64,000 nucleotides of DNA. Source: Actinopolyspora saharensis. GTDB taxonomy: Bacteria; Actinomycetota; Actinomycetes; Mycobacteriales; Pseudonocardiaceae. The stretch covers positions 1,736,001 to 1,800,000 of the forward strand of contig NZ_FNKO01000001.1 in NCBI RefSeq assembly GCF_900100925.1, in the 5' to 3' direction. The translations under genes were made by a program, and so were the position numbers. Shown piece by piece: positions 1 through 10,066 of the stretch (positions are counted from its first letter, which is position 1; every line of letters starts with the position of its first letter). Below the pieces are notes generated by a model. It ran no database searches. It was not told the origin of the DNA and saw nothing but the letters and a program-made list of their open reading frames with translations.

Positions 1-20
1 ATGCTCGACAGGGAGACACC

Positions 21-1232
21 ATGTCGAATACCACCGGTACGCGGTCCACCGAGGAGAAGCGGAACGCCACCGGGCCGCTGGCGGGAGTTCGAGTCATCGA
101 CATGTCCACGGTGGTGATGGGTCCGTACGCGGCCCAGATATTCGGAGATCTCGGGGCCGACGTGATCCGGATCGAATCCCCCCGGGACAGCGCACGCCTC
201 GGCACCACGCACCGCACCCCCGGAATGACTCCGCTGCACCTCAACGTCAACCGCAACAAGCGCAGCGTGGAGCTCAATCTCAAGGACCCCGAGCAGCGGG
301 AACGAGCTCTCGGATTGATCGACGGGGCCGACCTGCTGATCACCAACATGCGGGCTGGAGCCCTGCAGCGACTCGGCATGGACTACGAGAACCTCGCGCA
401 GCGCAATCCCGCGCTGGTCTACGCGCACGCGCAGGGTTTCCGCCCCGACTCGGACCGAGCCGAGCTGGCCGCCTACGACGAAACCGTCCAGGCGGCCTCC
501 GGAATGATCGACATGGCCCAACGAGCCGGTGACATCGGAACCCCCGCGGTCCTGCCCAGCATTCTCGCCGACAAGGTCACCGCGCTCACCATCGCCTACT
601 CCACCATGGCCGCGTTGCTGCACCAGCGCGCCACGGGTGAGGGACAGCGCGTGGAGGTCCCGATGGCCGACACCCTGCTGTCGTTCAACATGATCGAGCA
701 CCTGCAGGGCAACGCCTTCGAACCACCGCTGGGACCCACCGGATTCCCCAACTCGTTGAACGAGGGTCATCGGGCGCGGCCCGCCAAGGACGGGCTGGTC
801 ATGATCATTCCGTACACCCCGCAGAACTTCCGCGACCTGTTCGCCGCCGCGGGGCGTCCCGACCTGGCGGAGGATCCCAGGATCAACGGGGAGTTCATCG
901 ACGTCCGCCGGGACGGCCAGGACCTGGCGGAGTTGATCGAGTCCGTCACCCCGGAGCTGACCTCGGAGGAGTGGATCGAGGTCGGCACCAAGCACAGCAT
1001 TCCCGTCGGACCGGTCCTGCGCCTGGAGGAGGCCACCGAGGACCCCTACGTGCGCGAGGGGCACCTGCTGGACGTGGCGGAGCACCCGACGGAGGGCAGC
1101 TACCGGGTCGTGGGGATCCCGATGAACTTCTCCCGCACCCCCGCCTCCATCCGCAAGCACGCACCCCAGCCCGGCCAGGACACCGCCGAGGTGCTCGGCG
1201 AGTTCGACCGGTCGGACGAGACGCAGGAGTGA
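21..1232 (+). CDS. CaiB/BaiF-type class III CoA-transferase
   Basis: 403 aa, the usual length for family III CoA-transferases, which move CoA between carboxylic acids through an aspartyl-CoA intermediate. The N-terminal Rossmann part reads GPLAGVRVIDMSTVVMGPYA (residues 18-37), and the expected catalytic Asp is D184 in SILADKVTALT. The ATG at 21 follows GGGAG. It is the first gene of a tightly packed five-gene operon; the crotonase starts 4 bp after its stop. The context suggests activation of an organic acid to its CoA ester. CaiB (carnitine), BaiF (bile acid) and formyl-CoA transferases share this fold, so the substrate cannot be named from sequence. Confidence 0.9.
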   Translation: MSNTTGTRSTEEKRNATGPLAGVRVIDMSTVVMGPYAAQIFGDLGADVIRIESPRDSARLGTTHRTPGMTPLHLNVNRNKRSVELNLKDPEQRERALGLIDGADLLITNMRAGALQRLGMDYENLAQRNPALVYAHAQGFRPDSDRAELAAYDETVQAASGMIDMAQRAGDIGTPAVLPSILADKVTALTIAYSTMAALLHQRATGEGQRVEVPMADTLLSFNMIEHLQGNAFEPPLGPTGFPNSLNEGHRARPAKDGLVMIIPYTPQNFRDLFAAAGRPDLAEDPRINGEFIDVRRDGQDLAELIESVTPELTSEEWIEVGTKHSIPVGPVLRLEEATEDPYVREGHLLDVAEHPTEGSYRVVGIPMNFSRTPASIRKHAPQPGQDTAEVLGEFDRSDETQE

Positions 1233-1236
1233 ACGA

Positions 1237-2013
1237 ATGACCGACATCGAGAACCAACCGGTGCGCACGGAGGTGCACGAGAACACGCTCGTGATCACCA
1301 TCGACCGCCCGAAGGCCCGCAACGCCGTGAACGCCGCTGTCGCCGAAGGCATCGCCGAAGCCGTGCGACGCCTGGACGAGGACCCGCAACTGCGCGTCGG
1401 GGTGCTCACTGGAGCGGAACGGATGTTCAGCGCGGGCATGGACCTCAAGGCAGCGGCCAACGGGGAGTCCGCCTCGATCGAGGACAAGGGGTTCGCCGGG
1501 TTGACCGAGGCCGAGCCGGACAAACCACTCATCGCGGCGGTCGAGGGCTTCGCGATGGGAGGCGGGTTCGAGCTCGCCCTCGCCTGCGACCTCGTCGTCG
1601 CCGGATCGAGCGCGAAGTTCGCGCTGCCCGAGGTGCAGCGCGGACTGATCGCGGGTGGGGGCGGAGCGGTCCGCCTGCCCAACCGGATTCCGTACCACCT
1701 GGCGATGGAACTGATACTCACCGGGGAAAAGCTCACGGCCGAACGCGCGGCCGAGCTCGGTGTGCTCAACAGGGTCACGGCGGACGGCGCGGCCGAGTCC
1801 ACGGCTCTGGAACTGGCCGCAGGCATCTCGCGCAACGCTCCCCTCGCGGTCAAGGCGGCCAAGCGGGTCTCCCGGACGGCGGCGCGCGACTCGGAGCAGC
1901 AGGCCTTCACCGCCCAGCGCGAGGAGATCCGCGCGCTGCTGGCGTCCGAGGACTTCGCCGAAGGTGCCCGCGCCTTCGCGGAACGCCGCTCACCGAACTG
2001 GTCCGCACGGTAA
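1237..2013 (+). CDS. enoyl-CoA hydratase/isomerase (crotonase) family protein
   Basis: 258 aa, standard crotonase length. The oxyanion-hole segments are visible: SAGMDLKAA near residue 67 and GFAMGGGFELALACD near 105-119. Glu residues sit at both usual catalytic positions (GGFELA and ALPEVQ). Such proteins hydrate or isomerise enoyl-CoA; CaiD, the carnitinyl-CoA dehydratase, is a member. The start at 1237 lies 4 bp after the CoA-transferase stop, with GGAG just upstream, so the two are co-transcribed. The substrate is unknown; a role in the same CoA-ester pathway as its neighbours is inferred. Confidence 0.9.
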   Translation: MTDIENQPVRTEVHENTLVITIDRPKARNAVNAAVAEGIAEAVRRLDEDPQLRVGVLTGAERMFSAGMDLKAAANGESASIEDKGFAGLTEAEPDKPLIAAVEGFAMGGGFELALACDLVVAGSSAKFALPEVQRGLIAGGGGAVRLPNRIPYHLAMELILTGEKLTAERAAELGVLNRVTADGAAESTALELAAGISRNAPLAVKAAKRVSRTAARDSEQQAFTAQREEIRALLASEDFAEGARAFAERRSPNWSAR

Positions 2014-2024
2014 GGAGACCCGAG

Positions 2025-2765
2025 ATGCGTTCGGAAGAAGTCCGTCAGGCGCTGACCACGCCGCTGACCAACCCGGCTTTCGCGGCCAGCGTCCCCAGGT
2101 TCACCGACCGCGAGTACCTGAACATCGTCTACCGCACCGACCGCGACGCGCTGCGGGCCGTCGTTCCGGAACCGCTGGTCGTCGAACAACCACTGGTCCG
2201 CTTCGAGATCATGCGCATGAACGAGGTGACCTCCTTCGGTCCCTACACCGAAGCGGGGCAGGCCATCCCGGTGCGTTTCGGTGACGAGCAGGGCGAGTAC
2301 CTGCACGCCATGTACCTGGACAACTTCCCGGCCATCGCATCGGGACGCGAGCTGAGCGCCTATCCGAAAGTGCTGGCCACTCCCGAGCTGCGCACCGAGC
2401 ACGCTGCCCTGGTCGGAACGCTGGACTACGGTAGCCAGCGCGTGGCCACGGCCACCATGGGGTACAAGCACCAGCCGCTGGAGGCCGACCGCGCCCGGGA
2501 ACAGATCACCGTCCCCACCTACATGCTCAACATCGTCCCCGGCGGCGACCGGACTCCGCGGGTGTGCGAGCTGGTGCGCACCGAGATCACCGACATCACG
2601 GTCAAACAGGCCTGGACGGCACCGGCTCGTCTCCAGCTCTTCGAGCACGCGCTGGCGCCGCTGGCCGATCTCCCGGTGCGCGGAATCGTCTCGGCCAGCC
2701 ACATCCTCACTGACCTGACGCTCGGTCCGGCGCACCCGGTTCACGACTACCTGCACGAGCGGTGA
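2025..2765 (+). CDS. acetoacetate decarboxylase family protein
   Basis: 246 aa. The family signature GRELSAYPKVLATPEL (about residues 108-123) holds Lys115, at the position of the Schiff-base lysine of clostridial acetoacetate decarboxylase. An upstream acidic stretch around Glu61-Glu67 could supply the modulating Glu. The start follows AAGGAG at good spacing, 11 bp after the crotonase stop. In classical members the reaction is acetoacetate to acetone and CO2. In this operon it may decarboxylate another beta-keto acid made by the neighbouring dehydrogenase (inference). Many ADC-fold proteins have lost decarboxylase activity, but the Lys is retained here. Confidence 0.88.
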   Translation: MRSEEVRQALTTPLTNPAFAASVPRFTDREYLNIVYRTDRDALRAVVPEPLVVEQPLVRFEIMRMNEVTSFGPYTEAGQAIPVRFGDEQGEYLHAMYLDNFPAIASGRELSAYPKVLATPELRTEHAALVGTLDYGSQRVATATMGYKHQPLEADRAREQITVPTYMLNIVPGGDRTPRVCELVRTEITDITVKQAWTAPARLQLFEHALAPLADLPVRGIVSASHILTDLTLGPAHPVHDYLHER

Positions 2766-2783
2766 TCACGCGAAGAAGGCATC

Positions 2784-3761
2784 ATGACGAACGCAACGAA
2801 TTCGGCGAACTCGCCCTCGGCGCGCTTCGAGCGGGCCGCGGTCATCGGGGCGGGAACCATCGGACTCGCCTGGGCGGCGCTCTTCGCCGCCAACGGCATG
2901 CACGTGCGGCTGTCCGATCCGCGCACCGACCTGCGGGAGTCCCTGGAAGCGGCCCTGCCTTCGCTGAGCGCGGCCCTGCCCGGAACCGAGGACTCCGACC
3001 CGCGCGAGCGGATCGAGTTGGGCGACGATCCCGAGTGGGCCGCCGAGCACGCCGACGTAGTCCAGGAGAACGGCCCCGAACGGGTGGAGCTCAAGCGGGA
3101 GCTGTTCCAGCGAATCGCGGACGCGGCCCCCGAGGACGCCGTGCTCGCCTCCTCGAGCTCTGGGCTGCTGCCCACCGACATCGCCGCGCGGCTGTCCGAC
3201 GAGTCCGCCGCACGGATGCTGGTGGCTCATCCCTTCAACCCACCGCACGTGGTCCCGCTCGTGGAGATAGTCCCCGGGGAGCGCACCGCCGATTCCGTCG
3301 GAGCGGCTGCCTTCGGGTTCTACGAGCGCCTCGGCAAGACCCCGGTCCGGCTGCACCACGAGACCTCGGGGTTCGTGGCCAACCGGCTGCAGAGCGCCGT
3401 GCTGGCCGAGTCGTTCGACCTCGTGCTGCGCGGTGTGGTCGACGCCGAGCAGCTGGACACGATCGTGAAGAACTCCCTGGGCAACCGCTGGGCCACGGTG
3501 GGCCCCCTCGAAAGCTTCCATCTCGGAGGCGGTCCCGGGGGCATCCGGCACATGATCGAGCACCTCGGAAAGGGGATGGCCGAGCGGTGGAAGGACCTCG
3601 GCACCCCCGAGCTCAACGCCGGGAACATCGACACCCTGGCCGAGCAGACCGAACGGGCCTACGGCGAGGGAGCCGAGGCCTACCGCGCGCGCTCCGCACG
3701 GCGTGACCGCAGGCAACTCGCGATCACCGAAGCCCTGCGCGGGACCAACGAGGCGGACTGA
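2784..3761 (+). CDS. 3-hydroxyacyl-CoA dehydrogenase family protein (carnitine-3-dehydrogenase / lambda-crystallin-like)
   Basis: 325 aa. The N-terminal Rossmann domain has GAGTIG (residues 22-27). The catalytic His is H149 in AHPFNPPHVVPLVE, and the C-terminal helical domain contains TSGFVANRLQ. Length and architecture match single-domain 3-hydroxyacyl-CoA dehydrogenases, L-carnitine 3-dehydrogenase and L-gulonate dehydrogenase rather than the long FadB type. It starts 18 bp after the decarboxylase with GAAGAAGG upstream. It would oxidise a 3-hydroxy acid or acyl-CoA with NAD to the 3-keto form, which the decarboxylase-like neighbour could then act on. Carnitine is an attractive but unproven substrate. 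Confidence 0.85.
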   Translation: MTNATNSANSPSARFERAAVIGAGTIGLAWAALFAANGMHVRLSDPRTDLRESLEAALPSLSAALPGTEDSDPRERIELGDDPEWAAEHADVVQENGPERVELKRELFQRIADAAPEDAVLASSSSGLLPTDIAARLSDESAARMLVAHPFNPPHVVPLVEIVPGERTADSVGAAAFGFYERLGKTPVRLHHETSGFVANRLQSAVLAESFDLVLRGVVDAEQLDTIVKNSLGNRWATVGPLESFHLGGGPGGIRHMIEHLGKGMAERWKDLGTPELNAGNIDTLAEQTERAYGEGAEAYRARSARRDRRQLAITEALRGTNEAD

Positions 3762-3809
3762 CCACCGGCGCGCACCGATCCGATTTCCACGAGAAGAAGG
3801 TTGAGCACA

Positions 3810-4994
3810 ATGTCCAAGCACGTCAAGACCGACCCCGACTTCTTCGGCTTCGAGGAGCTGCTCACCGAGGGGGAGCGCTCCGAACTGGCCGAGATCCGCG
3901 AGATCGTTCAACGCGAGCTCAAACCGCTGGCCAACGACGCCTGGGACCGGGGAGAGTTCCCCTTCGAAGCGATCCGGACCTTCGCCAGGACGGGGATCGC
4001 CGGGTTCCAGTTCCCCGAGTACGGGGACGGGCGGACCCGCAGGCCGCTGTTCAACGGCTTCCTCAGCATAGAGCTGAACAAGGTCGACCCCTCGCTGGCC
4101 GTGGCCTCCGGCGTGCACACCGGCCTGGCCATGGGAAGCATCTACGGAGGCGGTGACCAGCATCAACGGGATCGCTGGATGCCGGACATGGTCGCCTGGA
4201 ACAAGATCGGCGCCTTCGGCCTGACCGAGCCCGAGGGCGGCTCCGACGTGGCGGGAGGCATGCGCACCACCGCCCGCAGGGAGAACGACGAGTGGGTGCT
4301 CAACGGGGCGAAGCGCTGGATCGGCAACGGAACCTTCGCCGATCTGGTGGTCATCTGGGCCAGGGACGAGGCGGACGGCAACGTCAAGGGCTTCGTGGTC
4401 GAGAAGGACACCCCCGGGTTCCACACGAGCAAGATCGAGGGCAAGATCGCGCTGCGCTCGGTGCAGAACGCCGACATCTCGCTGAACGAGGTGCGCGTTC
4501 CGGAGGAGAACCGGCTCCAGAACATCGAGAACTTCAAGGACACCGCCAAGGTGCTGGCCAAAACCAGGGGCAACGTCGCCTGGCAGGCGCTCGGCGTGGC
4601 CATCCGCGCCTACGAGCTGGCCCGGGAGTACGCGGTGGAGCGCGAGCAGTTCGGCAAGCCCATCGGCGGTTTCCAGATGATCCAGGACCTTCTCGTGAAG
4701 ATGCTGGGCAACATCACCGCCATGTTCGGCATGGTGACCAGGCTGGCCCAGAAGATGGCCGACGGGACCGCGGGGGCCGACCACGCCGCGCTCGCCAAGA
4801 GCTTCACCACCACCAAGATGCGCGAGTGCGTTTCCTGGGCACGTGAGTTGTTCGGCGGCAACGGCATCGTGCTCGACTACGAGGTGGCCAAGTTCTTCGC
4901 CGACGCGGAGGCCGTCTACTCCTTCGAGGGCAGCCGCGAGATGAACACGCTGATCGTGGGCAAGTCCATCACCGGCCACAGCGCCTTCGCCTGA
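3810..4994 (+). CDS. acyl-CoA dehydrogenase (glutaryl-CoA dehydrogenase / CaiA-like)
   Basis: 394 aa from ATG 3810. The TTG at 3801 is rejected because AAGAAGG abuts it directly but lies 9 bp from the ATG. FAD/substrate motifs include FGLTEPEGGSDV (near residue 135) and VLNGAKRWIGNG. The C-terminal FGGNGIVLDYEVAKF and YSFEGSREMNT carry the Glu expected as catalytic base, a layout typical of the glutaryl-CoA dehydrogenase subgroup. It is the last gene of the operon, followed by a perfect hairpin at 5029. Together with CaiB-, CaiD- and carnitine-dehydrogenase-like neighbours it could be a crotonobetainyl-CoA/butyrobetainyl-CoA enzyme, but a plain short-chain acyl-CoA substrate is equally possible. 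Confidence 0.9.
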   Translation: MSKHVKTDPDFFGFEELLTEGERSELAEIREIVQRELKPLANDAWDRGEFPFEAIRTFARTGIAGFQFPEYGDGRTRRPLFNGFLSIELNKVDPSLAVASGVHTGLAMGSIYGGGDQHQRDRWMPDMVAWNKIGAFGLTEPEGGSDVAGGMRTTARRENDEWVLNGAKRWIGNGTFADLVVIWARDEADGNVKGFVVEKDTPGFHTSKIEGKIALRSVQNADISLNEVRVPEENRLQNIENFKDTAKVLAKTRGNVAWQALGVAIRAYELAREYAVEREQFGKPIGGFQMIQDLLVKMLGNITAMFGMVTRLAQKMADGTAGADHAALAKSFTTTKMRECVSWARELFGGNGIVLDYEVAKFFADAEAVYSFEGSREMNTLIVGKSITGHSAFA

Positions 4995-5028
4995 TCCCGC
5001 GGCGGCCGGGACCGGCCGGGACGAGCAG

Positions 5029-5065
5029 CCGCCCGCGCGGGAGCGGCGACCTTCCGCGCGGGCGG
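5029..5065. terminator. bidirectional hairpin terminator
   Basis: Perfect 12-bp inverted repeat CCGCCCGCGCGG / CCGCGCGGGCGG with a 13-nt loop. It lies between the convergent acyl-CoA dehydrogenase and uvrB stop codons. There is no long T tract, as is common in actinomycetes. Confidence 0.75.
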
Positions 5066-5093
5066 ACTCACGTCGCGGTTCGGCGCGCGACGA

Positions 5094-7253
<2,160 letters not shown>

Positions 7254-7364
7254 ACCCCCAGCTTACGAGCTCGGAACGACACCGCTGCGCCGCCGCTTCC
7301 CGCGTCGCGGGCACGTTGCGGGAAAACGGCGACACGACTCACACGGCTCTCGTACAGTGTCGGC

Positions 7365-7919
7365 GTGACGTCACAACGGGAGATCGCCGAGAGCATGGGC
7401 CTTCCGGTCCATCCTCCGAAGGTGGAGGTCTTCGACCTGACCGCACGGACCAACACCGACTCCAAGGGACGACTACGGGCGGTGGACGAGTACCGCCTGG
7501 AGTCGTTCGGGCTCTACATGGCGCGTGAGATCGTCGACCACCCGAAACTGACCTACGTCGAGTCCTGGCTGCTTCCCGAGCTGAACCTCCGGGTCAGCGA
7601 TTTCCGCTGGCGCCCCGGACACGAGCGGGTGCAGGACTTCTACCTGGACGTCGTCTCCGTGGAGCGCGGGGCGCGGCAGTGGCGCACGGTCGACCTGTAC
7701 CTGGACATCGTGGTTTCGACCACGGGTTTCGCCGAGGTCCTCGACACCGACGAGTTCGTCAGTGCGCTGCGCGCCGGTCTGCTGGACGAGCAGACCGCGC
7801 AGCGGGCGATGTCCACCACCCACGCGACCGTGGACGCCCTGGCCAGGAACGACTACGACCTCGCGGCCTGGTTGCGGACCTCCGGTATCGAGCTGGAGTG
7901 GCGCACTCCCGGTGCCTGA
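7365..7919 (+). CDS. DUF402 domain protein (first of two)
   Basis: 184 aa from GTG 7365 (ATG 7395 is an alternative). The DUF402 core runs through LYMAREIVDHPKLTY..., with VDLYLDIVVSTTGFAEVLDTDEF in the second half: the characteristic acidic strand and the Asp-rich D-E-F segment. Some DUF402 proteins are nucleotide phosphatases or RNA-associated proteins, but no activity is asserted here. It is divergently transcribed from uvrB and followed about 240 bp later by a second DUF402-like gene on the same strand. No Shine-Dalgarno sequence is obvious before the GTG. Confidence 0.7.
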   Translation: MTSQREIAESMGLPVHPPKVEVFDLTARTNTDSKGRLRAVDEYRLESFGLYMAREIVDHPKLTYVESWLLPELNLRVSDFRWRPGHERVQDFYLDVVSVERGARQWRTVDLYLDIVVSTTGFAEVLDTDEFVSALRAGLLDEQTAQRAMSTTHATVDALARNDYDLAAWLRTSGIELEWRTPGA

Positions 7920-8155
7920 TCGACAGCCCCGGGGATCCGCGCACCCGAGGAGGTGGGCCCCGACGCAGGCGCCGGATGCTCAGCACTCGAGGCCCGAATT
8001 CGGGAACTCCTAGCAGAGATCACGCTGCGCGACAACCGACATACTGGCTAACTCACCGGTAAGGGTGTAACCATCACGCGAACAAGGTTCAAAGGTTACA
8101 TAACAGATCCACCTTGTTGGTTATTTCACAGTTCTTTCGGGTTACTCTCGGCCCC

Positions 8156-8662
8156 GTGGGTTCGGTGATCACTCCTCAGCATGTCGAAATCGTCGACGTC
8201 CCCAGTGCGCAACGGCACCTGGGTTCCGGGGCCGTCCAGCAGCTGGACGACTGCCACCTCGAGCGATGGGGGTTGTGCCTGGAATGCAGCACGCCGGATG
8301 ACCCGGTTCACGACAGCGAGATCACCTGGCTGCTGCCCGATCCCGGACTGCGGCTGACCCGTTACCGGCCGCGCAGTCGCCACGCCCTGCCCGAGGGAAG
8401 CCTGCTGACGGCGGCCCGCATCGACCGCGACGCGCGCTCCTGGATCGCGACCGATCTGTGCCTGGGGCTGGAAGTCCCGCAACAGGGCCAGCCGCGCATC
8501 GTCAACTCGGAGGAGTACGCCCGCGCGATAAACCGCGGTCAGCTGACACCGGAGGAGGCCGACCTGGCGCTGCGCACGGTGCACAGCGTCTTCGACGAGA
8601 TCAGCCTGCACCGCGACATCGAGCAGTGGCTGGCCCACCGCGGGATGTTCGCCGGGCTGTAG
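8156..8662 (+). CDS. DUF402-like protein (second of two)
   Basis: 168 aa from GTG 8156. The body (EITWLLPDPGLRLTRYRP, ATDLCLGLEV, IVNSEEYARAINRGQLTPEEADLA) resembles the DUF402 pattern of the preceding protein, including an ordered C-terminal helical tail. The GTG is preferred over the upstream TTG at 8114: TACTCT at 8143-8148 would be a -10 element ending 7 nt before the GTG, giving a leaderless transcript. It is convergent with coaE, 5 bp from the coaE stop. The function is unknown. Confidence 0.6.
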   Translation: MGSVITPQHVEIVDVPSAQRHLGSGAVQQLDDCHLERWGLCLECSTPDDPVHDSEITWLLPDPGLRLTRYRPRSRHALPEGSLLTAARIDRDARSWIATDLCLGLEVPQQGQPRIVNSEEYARAINRGQLTPEEADLALRTVHSVFDEISLHRDIEQWLAHRGMFAGL

Positions 8663-8666
8663 AGCC

Positions 8667-9863
8667 TCACTCGTACGGGCTCCAGCCCGTGCGCTCCGCC
8701 CACCGCTCGGCGCGCGGCAGGACCTTTTCGAACCAGGCACGCTTGGCCTCCGCGTAACGCCGGGAGTCGACGTCCGAGGCGAACAGCTCCGCGCACCGGT
8801 GCTTGAGCGCCGCGTACTCCGCGCGGGCCTGCTCGTCCGCGCGCAGCCAGGCCGACAACAGCAGTGCCAGGCGCCAGTTGCTCCTGCCCTCCACCCGCAG
8901 GTGCAGGTCGACCCTCCTGCCCGGATCGGCGGAAACGTGCAGCCTGCGCCACCACTGCTCCACCGAGTCCCCGGTGCACGGTTCGTCCGCGTCGTGTCCG
9001 GACAACCGCGGGAAACCGGCGGCGGCGAGCCGCTCGTCCAGGACGTCGGCCTCGTCCGGCGCACGGACGGTCAGCTGCAGATCGAGCACGTCCTCGGAAG
9101 CCAGCCCCGGAACCGCGGTGGATCCGATGTGATCGACCCGGACACCGTCCCCGCCCGCGGCCTTGGCGATCCGCGCAGCCAGCCGTCGGGCCTGTGCGGG
9201 CCACTCCGGATCGGGCGCGACCGGCTCCGGAGGAGCGCTCCAGAGCTGCGGAACGCGGGACCGCACGTTGGCCTCGAAAGGCACCAGACGCGTCTCCCAC
9301 AGCCGGTCCACCTCGGCGCGGAGCTCCCACTGCGCGGAATCGTTGTCCAGCCAGACGTCGGCGGCCGCCCGCCGCTGCTGCTCGTCGGCCTGCGCCTCGA
9401 TGCGGGAGCGCGCGTCCTCCGCGGACAACCCCCGGTTCACGAGTCGCCGCACGCGCTGCTCCACCGGGGCGTCCACCACGATCACCAGGTGGTAATCGTC
9501 CTGATATCCGTTCTCGACGAGCAGCGCGACGTCGTGGACCACGATCGCGTCCTCGGGCGCGGCGGCGATCAATTCGGCGGTGCGGGCGGCGACCCTGGGG
9601 TGCACGATCCCGTTCAACACGCGCCGGGCCGCCTCGTCACCGAAGACCACCCGCGCCAGCGCGGAACGGTTCAGCGCCCCGTCCTCGTCGAGGACCTCCG
9701 CACCGAAGTGCTCCACGATCTCTGAAAGCCCCTCGGTTCCCGGTTCGACGACCTCCCGCGAAACGAGATCCGCGTCCACGACGACGGCACCGTGCTCGGC
9801 CAGCCTGTTCGCGACCGTCGACTTGCCCGAACCGATTCCTCCTGTGAGACCAACGCGCAACAT
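8667..9863 (-). CDS. coaE: dephospho-CoA kinase fused to a GrpB/UPF0157 domain
   Basis: 398 aa from ATG 9863 (ATG 9872 also possible; GGGGCGG lies just before 9863). Residues 1-200 are CoaE, which phosphorylates dephospho-CoA in the last step of CoA synthesis: P-loop GGIGSGKS at 8-15, then VVVDADLVSREVVEPG and the LID-like LVNRGLSAEDARSRI. Residues about 205-398 are a GrpB/UPF0157 nucleotidyltransferase-like domain with VDHIGSTAVPGLASEDVLDLQL and VDLHLRV. The same fusion occurs in other actinobacteria, so it is not a local accident. The gene lies downstream of rpsA but past a strong terminator, so it probably has its own promoter. Confidence 0.95.
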   Translation of the reverse strand: MLRVGLTGGIGSGKSTVANRLAEHGAVVVDADLVSREVVEPGTEGLSEIVEHFGAEVLDEDGALNRSALARVVFGDEAARRVLNGIVHPRVAARTAELIAAAPEDAIVVHDVALLVENGYQDDYHLVIVVDAPVEQRVRRLVNRGLSAEDARSRIEAQADEQQRRAAADVWLDNDSAQWELRAEVDRLWETRLVPFEANVRSRVPQLWSAPPEPVAPDPEWPAQARRLAARIAKAAGGDGVRVDHIGSTAVPGLASEDVLDLQLTVRAPDEADVLDERLAAAGFPRLSGHDADEPCTGDSVEQWWRRLHVSADPGRRVDLHLRVEGRSNWRLALLLSAWLRADEQARAEYAALKHRCAELFASDVDSRRYAEAKRAWFEKVLPRAERWAERTGWSPYE

Positions 9864-9991
9864 CCGCCCCATCCTGTCAGTTCCACCGGGGCGGGCGGCG
9901 GGGCCGCTGCCCCACGGTTCGGTGATCCGTCCTCCAACCGCCCGCGAGTCCAGCAGCACGCCCCGGCACGGGAAGTCCGCGCCCACAAAAA

Positions 9992-10026
9992 GGGCGGCCC
10001 CGCACCACCCGGATGCGGGGCCGCCC
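9992..10026 (-). terminator. intrinsic terminator of rpsA
   Basis: Perfect 13-bp arms GGGCGGCCCCGCA / TGCGGGGCCGCCC with a 9-nt loop. Read on the minus strand, the stem is followed at once by TTTTT (9987-9991). It sits about 40 bp after the rpsA stop: a textbook rho-independent terminator. Confidence 0.92.
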
Positions 10027-10066
10027 ACGAACCGATCGATCAACCGGTCAACGACCGGGGGTTCGT

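Noticed and set aside
2766..4979. 737-codon open frame on the minus strand
   Set aside because: It is the mirror of two well-supported forward genes; high GC at third positions keeps antisense frames open. The protein has no family features.
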